A DNA stretch of 64,000 bases from Paraescarpia echinospica (GCA_020002185.1 CM034532.1:24898838-24962837), one strand, 5' to 3'; shown: positions 12,500-22,952, numbered from the stretch's first letter. The notes: generated by a model from the sequence alone, not told the origin. Made by a program: numbers and translations.

Positions 12500-13762
12500 C
12501 ATCATCATTATCGTGCAGCCTGAGTGTCCCGTGGTTGGACGAAGGCCTCAGCATGTAGTTTCCAAATATGCCTGTTTTGTGCTATCCTTTGCCAGATAGT
12601 GCCTTTCCAGTACTTGTCTAGTTCGTCTCTCCCACGTCTCGCCGGTCTTCTTCTAGATCGTTTCCCTTCGTAAGGTCTCCAGGTTGTGATTTGCGAAGTC
12701 CATCGGTTATCTCGTAGTCTGCTGATGTGCCCTGCCCAGGTCCACTTCTGTCTTCTGATTTGTCCTATCACATCTATGACCTTTGTTTTCTCTCTTACCC
12801 AGATGTTTACTTTTGTCTCGCGATATGTGAAGTTTAACATACTTCTTTCCATCTTTGTTTGTGCGGCTGCTAGCTTATTCTTTGCCTGGATGGTGAGTGC
12901 CTATGTTTCCGCGCCGTATGTCATAGCTGGCAGTACGCTTGAGTTGTAGACTTGTCTCTTCGAGCAGGTTCCTAAGTTACCCCTGAAGATGTCGCGGTGT
13001 TTCGCGAATGCTGTCCACCCGGCGGTCATTCTTCTTTGAATCTTCTTGATTTGGTTTTTGTCTCTGATACTGTATGGCTGTCCCAAATAAACATAGCTTT
13101 CAATATTCTCTATCTGCGTGGTGTTCATATATATTGGTGTGTCATATTCTAGCATCATTTTGTCTTCAAAATATTTCTCTTCAGACCTTGTTTTTAACTT
13201 CTATCTGCTAGCTCTTTCTATGTTCTATCTGCTAGCTCTCTTTTTTGTAGTTCTTCCGGTGTAGTAGCGCATACGAGTGTGTCGTCGGCAAAGCGAAGAT
13301 GACTGAGATATTCTCCGTCTATCCTCAGGCCTCTGGTTCCCCAAGTCAGTCTCCGGAATATGCTTTCGAGTGTTGCCGTAAACAGTTTGGGCGATATAGT
13401 GTCGTCGTACTGCTTGCTCTCTTGATGTTGATCTTGTTGGTTTTTTTGCGTAGGTGGACTGTCACCTAGCTGATGATGTAGATGTCTTTCAGGAGTTCGA
13501 TGTATACGTCTTCTATCCCCTGTTCTTAAAGTGAGGTCAGTATTGCTTGAGTTTGCACTGAGTCGAAAGCCTTCTCGTAGTCGAAGAAAGCGATCCAGAG
13601 CGGGATGTTATATTCTCGACACTTCCCTTTCAGTTGGTTTTTTGACGAATATGTGATCTGTCGTTGAATACCTGCTTCTTAACCCTGCTTGCTCAAGTGG
13701 ATGGTTTTCGTCGAGTGTCTTCTCTAGCTTATTCGTTATTATCTTTGTGAGTAATTTGTAGA
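12500..13762 (-). pseudogene. RTE-like LINE, broken, running into the gap
   Basis: On the - strand, 12852-12508 encodes the C-terminal region of an RTE-type RT (WTWAGHISRLRDNRW, then WRPYEGKRSRRRP) and 13158-12901 encodes the preceding thumb (ESYVYLGQPYS, VLPAMTYGAET). The stretch 13762-13160 holds the palm in disrupted frames (AFFDYEKAFDSVQ is readable). The 5' part is lost in the assembly gap. The insertion is dead. Confidence 0.8.
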
Positions 13763-14762
13763 NNNNNNNNNNNNNNNNNNNNNNNNNNNNNNNNNNNNNN
13801 NNNNNNNNNNNNNNNNNNNNNNNNNNNNNNNNNNNNNNNNNNNNNNNNNNNNNNNNNNNNNNNNNNNNNNNNNNNNNNNNNNNNNNNNNNNNNNNNNNNN
13901 NNNNNNNNNNNNNNNNNNNNNNNNNNNNNNNNNNNNNNNNNNNNNNNNNNNNNNNNNNNNNNNNNNNNNNNNNNNNNNNNNNNNNNNNNNNNNNNNNNNN
14001 NNNNNNNNNNNNNNNNNNNNNNNNNNNNNNNNNNNNNNNNNNNNNNNNNNNNNNNNNNNNNNNNNNNNNNNNNNNNNNNNNNNNNNNNNNNNNNNNNNNN
14101 NNNNNNNNNNNNNNNNNNNNNNNNNNNNNNNNNNNNNNNNNNNNNNNNNNNNNNNNNNNNNNNNNNNNNNNNNNNNNNNNNNNNNNNNNNNNNNNNNNNN
14201 NNNNNNNNNNNNNNNNNNNNNNNNNNNNNNNNNNNNNNNNNNNNNNNNNNNNNNNNNNNNNNNNNNNNNNNNNNNNNNNNNNNNNNNNNNNNNNNNNNNN
14301 NNNNNNNNNNNNNNNNNNNNNNNNNNNNNNNNNNNNNNNNNNNNNNNNNNNNNNNNNNNNNNNNNNNNNNNNNNNNNNNNNNNNNNNNNNNNNNNNNNNN
14401 NNNNNNNNNNNNNNNNNNNNNNNNNNNNNNNNNNNNNNNNNNNNNNNNNNNNNNNNNNNNNNNNNNNNNNNNNNNNNNNNNNNNNNNNNNNNNNNNNNNN
14501 NNNNNNNNNNNNNNNNNNNNNNNNNNNNNNNNNNNNNNNNNNNNNNNNNNNNNNNNNNNNNNNNNNNNNNNNNNNNNNNNNNNNNNNNNNNNNNNNNNNN
14601 NNNNNNNNNNNNNNNNNNNNNNNNNNNNNNNNNNNNNNNNNNNNNNNNNNNNNNNNNNNNNNNNNNNNNNNNNNNNNNNNNNNNNNNNNNNNNNNNNNNN
14701 NNNNNNNNNNNNNNNNNNNNNNNNNNNNNNNNNNNNNNNNNNNNNNNNNNNNNNNNNNNNNN
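13763..14762. other. Assembly gap of exactly 1000 N
   Basis: A round-number run of N is normally a placeholder for an unmeasured scaffold gap. The true distance between the LINE on the left and the Polinton-like element on the right is therefore unknown, and so is the element's left terminus. Confidence 0.95.
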
Positions 14763-15895
14763 CCTCTGGTAGGGGGTTGTCGGCCTCTAGAAATTCTAAA
14801 TCGGTGAACCCACTGTAGTCGTCATCGAAATTTTCTGCCGGCTCTTCGTATTCTTCTTCTTCTTCTTCTTGTTCTTTTTCTCGTCGGCGCGGCTCAACGG
14901 CTAAGAGGGGCTGGTGGTTGCGGCGTCGTGGCGAGGTGAATGTGATTGTGTGGGGCGCAGGTCCTATGTAGTGCACTGTCATCCCCCGCCCGATATTGTA
15001 GCGTCGATGTGCCAGACTAGGGTCGATCACGTAGATGTGTCGGCTGGGGGAAGGAGGAAAAGTTCAATTAGTGTCGGGGTGGTGACAACTGGCGCGCGGG
15101 GTTCATCTGTGGAGAAGGAAACAGTGTTAAGGGCTGTGATGTGGTCGGCGACGTCCAAGGTACAATGTGCCCCCAGGTCGATCGGCGCGCGGCCCCCTAT
15201 CTATCATAATCAGATCGCCTGGGGTTAAATTTATTCTAGATCTATGAATGAAGCCGTTTCGGTGCGAGGGCCTCGCAAGGGTTTGCCCGCTCCCTATATG
15301 CAGGGTATCGAAGCCGGCGATGTTTCGTCTGCAAGTATGAAAAAAAGTATTAAAGTAACGGCGCGTCTCTTTTTAGGTTAGGGCCTGTAAAAAAACAAAA
15401 CATTAAGTCGGTAGCGGGGCGTTTGTAAATAGCGGGGGGAACGGAAAAGCAGTTATAGGCTTTATCGAAAGTAGGCGTCTGCAAATAAAGGTAAATTAAA
15501 AAAGCGCTATTATCGTTAAACGTACCTTGCGCCGGGGCGGCTTTGTGGTGGGGGTAGACGCATAGAGGCAGGCGGTGGATTAGCACTATCTCCAGCGGCT
15601 TGGGGAGGCGTATTCACGTCGACTTGGGGCGTACCGATTCCGGCGTTTTGGGGAGGCGGATCGCTGTAAAAAATAGTTAGTTAGTGAACGTTATAAAAGA
15701 AATAGTTAGTGAACGTTATAAAAGAAAGTGAGTGAGGAAAGTCAGTGTTAGGTGAGTTAGCAAAACGTACCTGTTTTGCGCCTGATGAGAATTGGCCGCA
15801 TAATTACCAACTTGTTCGGTTGGCTCCATAGTGAGAAATGAATTGCGCAGTTGTTGAGCCGCTGTTTTGCGCGCGCACCTAGACACGTACGCCAT
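14763..15895 (-). CDS. Spliced gene of unknown function at the element's left end (partial, broken)
   Basis: Three exons can be read on the - strand. Exon 1 ends at 15771 before GTACGT; its start is 15895 or, in frame, 15829. Exon 2 is 15663-15526, between a TTTTTTACAG acceptor and a GTACGT donor. Exon 3 starts at 15328 after CATACTTGCAG. Every junction keeps phase 2. Exons 1-2 encode a Pro/Gln-rich N-terminus (PPPQNAGIGTPQ). Exon 3 runs on to a strongly acidic stretch (EEEEEEYEEP, then DLEFLEADNP) at 14900-14763 and into the gap. Within exon 3 the reading changes frame twice, at runs of five identical bases (15193-15197 and 15046-15050). Pro-rich plus acidic composition would suit a transcriptional regulator, but that is only a guess; I do not recognise the family. 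Confidence 0.6.
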
Positions 15896-15912
15896 AGCCT
15901 TACATAAGGAGC

Positions 15913-15933
15913 TGACGTCACTGTTTATATAAA
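15913..15933 (-). promoter_or_regulatory. CRE and TATA box of the left spliced gene
   Basis: Read on the - strand, a TTTATATAAA box (15933-15924) is followed by a perfect palindromic TGACGTCA (15920-15913). The box lies about 30 bp before the first ATG (15895) and 95 bp before the second (15829), which favours 15829 as the translation start. Confidence 0.65.
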
Positions 15934-16167
15934 GCGCTTATGTAACTGTTTGTAAGTCTTTAAAACGACCGTTAAATGTGAAATGTGAGCAAACTAAGCG
16001 GTCTATAATAGTCAGTGGGGGCTAGAGAATCTTATGGTAACTTTATATTAGGAAATAAAAGTGGCGTTCTGTTAGTGCACTAGACTGACCGAGAGATTTT
16101 TTTTCAGTTTTAGTAACCTTGTAAGAATCGGCTGCTTTGCGGCTCGCGTGCGTTTGCGCACGGGGGC

Positions 16168-16200
16168 CACGTGCGGGCCGCGTGCAAAGCGCTTATATAG
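16168..16200 (+). promoter_or_regulatory. E-box and TATA box of the RPA-like gene
   Basis: CACGTG at 16168-16173 is followed by TTATATAG at 16193-16200, about 85 bp before the ATG at 16283. Together with the opposite-strand CRE/TATA at 15913-15933 it forms a divergent promoter about 290 bp wide. Confidence 0.65.
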
Positions 16201-16282
16201 GGACCGGGCGGAGAACGTCTAAATATTGTCGCTGTCGTGTTGCTACCGTTGCAGTTTTGTGTGTTGCAGAGCGTTGTTGATC

Positions 16283-16930
16283 ATGTCCCCGCCTGTCGCG
16301 CACGGAGAGACGCCGCCAAAGAGAGGCAGCAAGCTGAGGGAGGCGCCAACGGTGGCGTCTGGTGGCAAAGCGAAGCCGGCGTCGGAGGCCAGCGCGAAGG
16401 CGCTTCCGACGGCCGACGGGGCGCCTATTTTCGAGGCCGTGGTGAGTGCGTCCGAAGTGTCGTTGAAAGAGTTCGTGCTGGCGTGCGATGGGACGTATAA
16501 GATTGTTACCCCCGTAACAATCGTTGGCGTGGCTTGGAAAAGCAAATGCACGTACATGGGCTGTGGCATTTGCAAGCGCAAAGTGAGAGGCCTAGAAAGT
16601 GGTGGCCGGGTGTGCGCTGTACACGGCATACAGGCAACGGCGAAGACGTATTTTTCGGTGCGCGTTTTGGGGGAAGACGAAAAGGACGCCGACACGGAGG
16701 CCAGCATTTGGGTCACCCTGTTCGACGAAGCTATTTCGGCGATAGGCGATTACAATGCCGACCATGTGTCAGCCCTGTTGCCCGACCAGTTGCGCAGTAG
16801 CTTTGTGGCGAGCCTGGTTGGCACCGTCTTGGAGTTGACCGTGCACAAGGTCGTGTGGGGTGGCATACTGGACACGTATACGGTCCGTGAGGCGCGGGTC
16901 GTGACGAAGAAGGGGAGCGAGACCGTTTGA
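16283..16930 (+). CDS. RPA70-like single-stranded DNA-binding protein
   Basis: A 215-aa protein. The first ATG after the TATA box is at 16283; the open frame extends upstream without an ATG. Residues 1-60 are a low-complexity Lys/Pro/Ala-rich tail. Residues about 75-210 resemble the C-terminal DNA-binding OB fold (DBD-C) of eukaryotic RPA large subunit: a zinc ribbon inserted in the barrel (C94, C97, C111, H114, within GCGICKRKV and VCAVHG), then YFSVRVLG and the signature WVTLFDEA (143-150), and an FVASLVGTVLELTV strand near the end. In RPA this domain contacts single-stranded DNA. Here the protein would coat displaced strands during the protein-primed replication run by the polymerase downstream. 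RPA-like genes are known in Helitrons; I do not count them among core Polinton genes. The alternative is another zinc-containing OB fold. Confidence 0.75.
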   Translation: MSPPVAHGETPPKRGSKLREAPTVASGGKAKPASEASAKALPTADGAPIFEAVVSASEVSLKEFVLACDGTYKIVTPVTIVGVAWKSKCTYMGCGICKRKVRGLESGGRVCAVHGIQATAKTYFSVRVLGEDEKDADTEASIWVTLFDEAISAIGDYNADHVSALLPDQLRSSFVASLVGTVLELTVHKVVWGGILDTYTVREARVVTKKGSETV

Positions 16931-16991
16931 ATGACTAACGTTTGGCTAGTGTTCTGTAGACTTAATTGCTGCTTTGGTTATTCTTCTGTAG

Positions 16992-17879
16992 GATGCTGTA
17001 ATTGCTGCTGCGTTGCGCGGCCTTATCGACGCTGCTGACGAGTGCGCACCCCCTGCCGAGAAGTGCGCTAAGAAGGAAACGACGCCACGCCTTGCCGACG
17101 ACCCTCCGCCGCTGGGGAGAGAAGAAGAAGCGCTATCGTACTGCTGGCCTGCGGCGGAAGGCACGCAGCCCATGCCACCGCACGACCTGGTGAGCGACGC
17201 CGGGACGCCCACGTACGTTGCATTAACCCCGGTGGTGGTGGTAGTGGGTCCAGACGAGGCAGCAGCTGTGCCAATAGCCCCGGCGGCGACAGCGGACGCC
17301 GCCGCGACCGTGCTATCGTCACCACTGCCTCTGGCCGTGCTGTCAGTTTCGTCGGAAGACTTCATTCCGTGGGCCCGTAACAAACGCCCTGTGGTCGTGG
17401 GCACACTTCAGGCCGACTCGGAGTGGAGCGTTCTGCATTCGTACGCCGGTCGTCAGCGATGCATGATGTCCACGTTTGCTGAGCTAATCGGCGAGCGCGT
17501 GATGGACACAGCGCGCCAAGAATGTGGTGAGTGCCCCCCTGAGGAGGGGTGCCCCTTCGTGCACATGTGCGGCTACAGGGGGAGGAAGCCGAGCCGGCGG
17601 TACAACATTCTGTACGAAAACGTGGCGGCCCTGAATGTGTGCTTTTTTTCAGCGTCGCTCGACAGCTTTCTACAGCAGACGTTGTTGCTTCCCGCTATTC
17701 GTATACTCTCGGTACTGGAGGATCGTTGCGTGCGTGGCGATCGCGCCTCGGAGGGCGCGCTCATGCGCCAGGTAGCCGACTGGCTCATGGGGACGGATTG
17801 GACGGTGCCGTTCGACCGTGCTCTGTTGGAGGTCGCCGTGCAGTATTACCTGATGAAAAGGGCATGCCTCGACGTCTGA
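16992..17879 (+). CDS. Unknown protein, probably read as a 3' exon
   Basis: An open frame of about 295 codons without an early in-frame ATG. It begins right after a good acceptor (TTATTCTTCTGTAG, ending at 16991). A GTGAGT donor at 16442 inside the RPA-like gene is in the same phase (0), so splicing would fuse the first 53 residues of that protein to this frame and skip its OB fold. The product has a Pro/Ala/Val-rich middle and a Cys-rich patch (CGECPPEEGCPFVHMCGYRG) followed by a helical C-terminus (SLDSFLQQTLLLPAIRILSV). The four to five cysteines plus His could bind a metal ion. I recognise no family. If unspliced, translation would have to start at an internal ATG. Confidence 0.55.
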   Translation, partial: DAVIAAALRGLIDAADECAPPAEKCAKKETTPRLADDPPPLGREEEALSYCWPAAEGTQPMPPHDLVSDAGTPTYVALTPVVVVVGPDEAAAVPIAPAATADAAATVLSSPLPLAVLSVSSEDFIPWARNKRPVVVGTLQADSEWSVLHSYAGRQRCMMSTFAELIGERVMDTARQECGECPPEEGCPFVHMCGYRGRKPSRRYNILYENVAALNVCFFSASLDSFLQQTLLLPAIRILSVLEDRCVRGDRASEGALMRQVADWLMGTDWTVPFDRALLEVAVQYYLMKRACLDV

Positions 17880-18349
17880 ACGCTATGAACATTTAGAACA
17901 TTGCATTTCGCTATGGCATAAAGCCTTATTAGTAGGTACGCCGCTGATGAACATTAGCAGGAAATTGAATGGTCGCTGTGCAGTATTACCAGCGGCCTAT
18001 AGTCCGCTGTGGCGCCCCTAAAGCGTTATTATTATTATTATTATTATTATTAGTTACGCCGCTGTGGCATAAGCGCCCCGCCGAACATTTAGTAGCGATG
18101 AACATTTTGCTATAGGCCGTTGTTAGAGCCTTATTATTATTATTTACTCTGCTGTGGCATAAAGCCTCTTTACTGTGGCATAAAGCCTTACTGTGGTGGT
18201 GATGTAGTAGTAGTAGTACGAGACTGCTTAATAAAACGTATGAAAATCAATTCCCGCCTTCTGTTGTTGCCATCCAAAAAAAAAACGCACGTCGCTAACA
18301 TTCAATGCCTGTCCAACGGCGGCTGCCGCACACAAAACACTCCGGGAGC
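17880..18349. other. Intergenic spacer with short repeats
   Basis: Several copies of CTGTGGCATAAAGCC and related phrases, a (TTA)n run near 18030 and AATAAA at 18230. No gene seen. Confidence 0.6.
18230..18235 (+). terminator. Polyadenylation signal AATAAA
   Basis: AATAAA 350 bp after the stop codon at 17879, in the spacer before the polymerase. It is the likely end of the RPA-like/second-ORF transcript. Confidence 0.5.
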
Positions 18350-18800
18350 CACTGACAGCCGAAATTTCTACTACAAAGCGTAAACAAAAAAAACTTTGCC
18401 GCTGCAGCCGGGCGCCCCTGACAGGCGAACAGCAGCTGACAGCCGAAATTTCTACTACAAAAACTTTGCCGCGGGGCAGCCGCTAACAGCCGAAATTTCT
18501 ACTACAAAAACTTTGCCGTCGTATTCGGGCGCCCCTGACGGGCGAAATTGCTACTACAAAACGTAAATAAAAACTTAGGCGAAATTTCTACTACAAAAAT
18601 GTCTACTACAAATTTGCCGCGGGGCAGCAGCTGACAGCCGAAATTTCTACTACAAACACTTTGCCGTCGTATTCGGGCGCCCCTGACAGGCGAAATTTCT
18701 ACTACAAAACGTAAACAAAAACTTGGCCGCCGGGCGCCACTGACAGAGGCGGCCTGCCAATCGTATCCCTCGACGCTGCCCACCTGTCGGGTAGCAGTGT
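18350..18800 (+). repeat. Iteron-like array upstream of PolB
   Basis: About eight copies of the core GCCGAAATTTCTACTACAAA (variants GGCGAAATTTCTACTAC) at irregular spacings of 20-55 bp. They are interleaved with GGGCGCCCCTGACAGG and ACTTTGCCGCGGGG blocks. The array lies between a polyadenylation signal and the PolB promoter and codes for nothing convincing. It may be a regulatory or replication-linked region. Confidence 0.75.
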
Positions 18801-18934
18801 CGCCACCTGACGCAAAACGTGAACAAAAACTTTGGCCGCTGGGCGCCACTGCCAAACGTATCCCTCGGCGATGCCACCTGTCGGAGAACACCGCCGCCGT
18901 TTAGAAAAGCCCCCTAGCGGGGTTTAGGGCGGCC

Positions 18935-18942
18935 TTATAAAG
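18935..18942 (+). promoter_or_regulatory. TATA box of the polymerase gene
   Basis: TTATAAAG about 50 bp upstream of the polymerase ATG at 18992. Just before it (about 18908-18925) sits a short GC-rich hairpin, CCCCCTAGCGGGG. Confidence 0.6.
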
Positions 18943-18991
18943 GGCGTCGACGCGCCCCGTCGTAGTTAATAGAGTGCCGCCTAGACCGACG

Positions 18992-21900
18992 ATGCACGTG
19001 TGTCCGAAATGCGATCGATCGTTCGTCCGTCTTTTTCATTTGTCGCGGCATCTAAAAACATGCGGCAGCGATGAACACGTAGTATGCCCGAAATGCAATC
19101 AATCGTTCGCGCAGCGCCCCAATATGTTGCGGCATCTGCGAATGTGCGGAGACGCCGCTGAGGGGCCCCCAAACGAAAACGACCTACAGAGCGTCGTGCG
19201 TGACTACTGGGCGAGCATCCGTACGTCTGTGGCGCGCGGACCCGTTCAATCTAGGTATAATTTCCATTTGTCCGGCCACGGGGATACGAGCGCGCACGAC
19301 GCCCAACTACGACTGATGTTCGAGGCGCAGACTCGGGCCTTTAAAATAAACTTATCGTACGGGTTTATTCTGCGGCACAGGGAGACGGGCCGACTACGTT
19401 ACTACCATTCTTCGTGTAACTGTTGCGGCCGCTATCTCGAGTCGCCCGTCCTCGTTTCCGACGCCGCGTCATTCGAACGCTTCCTCGAGGCCACCCGACA
19501 GCCCGACGTTCTGCAGTACGTGATTGCGCAGCGCCCCGACTCGGGGTGGATCGCCGAGTTGGTAACGAACGTTACGTATTTCCTCAACGCCATCATCCAC
19601 CATCCTATCGGGTGCGCCCGTCAGCGGTCCCTCCCCGCCTATCTGCGCCACAACGCGGGGCTCGTCAGCCTAGTGAACGATCGCTGTGGGCGTCCGTATG
19701 CCGACAACTTGTGCCTCTTCCGCTGTCTGGCGCTGCATCGGGGCGCCGACTTTCGCGCTGACGATTTGACGGCCGCCGCCTTAAGGCTCTACGCCGACTA
19801 CGGCGTCCAACCGTACTGCGCGTTCGCCGGCCACCGAAGTGGTCCGCCGCTCCCTCCATCGCCGCCCGACCACCATGAGTGTCAATCTGTTCGAAACGCA
19901 CTATTCCTTCATAGCCGACGTGTCGCTGTTCTGCCGTTCGTATCGATGCGGCAAGTGCGGCGATTCGCTGTGGAGCACCGCCAGTCGGCTGCGGCGCCAC
20001 GAGGCGACGTGCGAGGGCGGCGTTCGCCACGTCTTTCCCGGCGGCGTCTACCATCCGACGCCGTCCGTGTTTCAGCAGCTGGAGGACGAGGGCGTCTACG
20101 TGGACGAACGCCTGCGCTACTATCCGTACAGGGCGTCGTACGATTTTGAGTGCTACTTCGACGATCACGATCTGCCGGCGGACAGCGCCAAATGCCGGTG
20201 GATAGCGCGACACGAGCTACTCAGCGTGAGCGTCGCCTCGAACGTCCCCGGACACGAGTCGGCGCGCTGCTTCGTGACGTCCGGCGATTCGGGCGACCTC
20301 GCGAAGCGCCTGATCGACGCCCTGGAGGCCATGAGCGAGGCGGCGTGCGCGGCTCTGCGGCCGTCGTTCGACGCGACCTTCGAGGCGATCGACGCGCTCG
20401 ACGCCGAATGGCGGGCGCACGCAACGGTGGCGGAGGCGGCGCTCGATAAGAGCCCACACACGGTGCTCGGCGACCGTCTGTGGCAGCACCTGCGCCGCCT
20501 CACCGTCCTCGGCTTCAATTCGGGGAAGTACGACTTGAACGTCGTTAAGAAATATCTGACGCCCCTGTTCATGACCGACGCGGCGCAGAGCATCTCGTCG
20601 GCGTTCACGATCAAGCGTCAGAACAACTTCATGTGCCTGGCGACGGCGACGCTCAAGTTCCTGGACATCACCAACTACCTGGCCCCCGGCGTCAGCTACG
20701 ACCGGTTTCTGAAGGCCTACGGCTGCGAGGCGACGAAGGGGCACTTCCCCTACGAGTACCTCGACGACCCGCGTAAACTGGCCGAGACCCGGCTGCCACC
20801 GCGCGAGGCCTTCTACAGCCGCCTGAAGCGCGAAGGCATCTCGGCCGCCGAATACGAGGGTTGCGCGCGGGTATGGCGCGACGAGGGGATGACGACGCTG
20901 CGGGACTACCTCGTGTGGTATAACAATAGGGACGTGGTGCCGTTCCTGGAGGCCGTTGACAAGCAGTTCGCCTTCTATCGGCAGCGCCGCATCGACATGT
21001 TCAAGGACGCCATCAGCGTGCCGGGCCTGACGCTGCTGTATCTCTTCAACGATCTACCGTCGTCGCTCCACTTCACGCTCTTCAACGAGTCGAACAAGGA
21101 CCTGCACCGGCTCCTACAGTCGCAGATCGTCGGCGGCCCCTCGATCATTTTCACGCGCTATCACGAGGCCGGCGTGACCGCCCTTCGGCGCGAGGAGTAC
21201 GGCGAGTCGGCGCGCCCCTGTCGCTCTATTGTGGGCTTCGACGCAAACGGCCTCTATCTATGGGCGATCACGCAGGAGATGCCGACGGGGTGGTACACGC
21301 GCCGGCGCGCGGACAACGCCTTTCGGCCGGAGCGCGTACACCGCTACGGCCGCCTGGCCGTCGAGTGGCTGACGTGGGAGGCGGGACGGACGGGGGCCCA
21401 CATACGTCACCAGCTCAACGGGCGCGAGAAGCGCGTCGGCAAGTACCGGGTCGACGGCTGGTGTGGCGCGACGCGGACGGCGTACCAGTTCCAAGGGTGC
21501 TTCTTCCACGGCTGTCCGTGCACGGGGAGGGAGACGAACGCGGTGAACGGTAAGCCGATGAGCCAACTGTACGCCGAGACGGCCGCCGTCACGGCCTACC
21601 TTCGCCGCTTCGTCGCCGTCGTCGAGATGTGGGAGTGCCAGTGGCGCGCGACGCGACCGCCGCCGCCGCCACCGCGGAGCTGGACCGGCGACGGCGCCGT
21701 GACGCGGTCGACGATCCTGAAGGCCGTGCTCGACGGCACGCTGTTCGGCCTCGTCGAGTGCGACATCGCCGTTCCGGCGGCGCTGCGCGACACCTTCGCC
21801 GAGAAGCAGCCGATCTTCAAGAACGCCTACATCGAGCGCGACGATCTCAGCCCGTTCATGCGTCGCTACGCCGAAACGCACGACCTCCTCGTCCGGCCTC

Positions 21901-22952
21901 AGCGCACGCTCGTGGGGAGCTTCTTCGGCGTCAAGATTCTACTCGCGACGCCGCTACTGCGGTGGTATCTGCGGCACGGACTCGTCGTCGAGCGCGTCTA
22001 CCAGATCGTCGAGTACGAGCCGGTCGCGTGCTTTCGCCGCTTCGGCGACACGGTCTCCGCCGCGCGACGCGCGGGCGACGACGACCCCGACAAGGCCATC
22101 ATCGCCGACACGTTTAAACTGCTCGGCAACAGTTCATACGGGAAAACGATCACGCGCGTCGACCTGCACCGCAACATCAAGTTCTGCACGGCCGCCGGCG
22201 CCTCGACGCTGATCAATAATCGTCGCTTCCGTCAGCTCGACGTCGTCGTCCCCGACGGCCTCTACGAGGTGGCGCTGAACAAGCGAACCGTCCGGTACGC
22301 GCTGCCCATCCAGATCGGCTACTTCGTCTATAAGTACGCCAAACTGCGCATGCTGGAGTTTTATTACGACTTCATCGCCGCCTACATTCCGCGCCCCCTG
22401 TTCCAGTACTGCGCGATGGACACGGACTCGGCGTATTTGAGCCTCGCGGGGCGCCGACTCGACGAGCTCGTGGCGGCGGCCAAGCGCGAACACTACTTTC
22501 GACACCGCGGCGAGTGGTTCCCGTCGGAACACTGCGACGCGCACGCGGAGGCGTACTTGCGGTGCCGGCTCGCCGGCCGAGCGTGGGTCGCGCCCGCCGA
22601 GTGTTGCGCGCGTCGGCGCCGGTACGACAAGCGAACGCCGGGGCTCTTCAAAGAGGAATGGTCCGGCCGCGGAATCGTCGCGCTCTGCAGCAAGACGTAC
22701 TACTGTTTCGGCGGCGACGACGGCGACAAGTACAGTACGAAGGGGCTGAGCAAGCGTCAGAACGACGTCGACAAGGACGCCTTCCTCGACGTGCTGCGCC
22801 ACCAAAGGAGCGGCGGCGGCCGGAACCGCGGCTTCCAAGTGAAGGAGTCGTCCGTGCTGACGTACGTTCAGGAGCGAGCGGCGCTGAGCTACTTCTACGC
22901 CAAACGGCGCGTGCTCGACGACGGCGTCACCACGGCGCCGATACTCGTATAA
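18992..22952 (+). CDS. polB: Protein-primed family B DNA polymerase (frame-shifted)
   Basis: The replicative polymerase of the element, in two frames. The first, from ATG 18992, has two CCHC zinc fingers (C4, C7, H20, C24; C32, C35, H48, C52) and the N-terminal domain usual in Polinton polymerases (AFKINLSYGFIL, NLCLFRCLALH). The second, up to 22952, holds the enzyme. Counting from ATG 19875 it has Exo I D90/E92, Exo II FNSGKYD (213-219), Exo III YNNRD (348-352), motif A FDANGLY (454-460), motif B KLLGNSSYG (747-755), motif C DTDS (848-851) and the STKG box at 953-956. All catalytic residues for polymerisation and 3'-5' proofreading are present. The frame changes between about 19800 and 19875; the joining segment looks short for the family, so a small deletion is likely there. 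Confidence 0.93.

Noticed and set aside
13729..15030. A 433-codon open frame on the - strand
   Set aside because: Most of it is the N gap. Only the part from 15030 to 14763 is sequence, and it belongs to the spliced gene at the element's left end.
16226..16282. Upstream extension of the RPA-like protein
   Set aside because: The longer frame starts at TTG, only about 30 bp after the TATA box and so at or before the expected transcript start. The first ATG is at 16283.
16243..16716. Open frame of 157 codons on the - strand opposite the RPA-like gene
   Set aside because: It is a GC-rich shadow frame. Long shadow frames are general in this GC-rich element (also 16946-17404, 19665-20213, 21258-21881, 22134-22838, 23687-24613, 27348-27905 and others).
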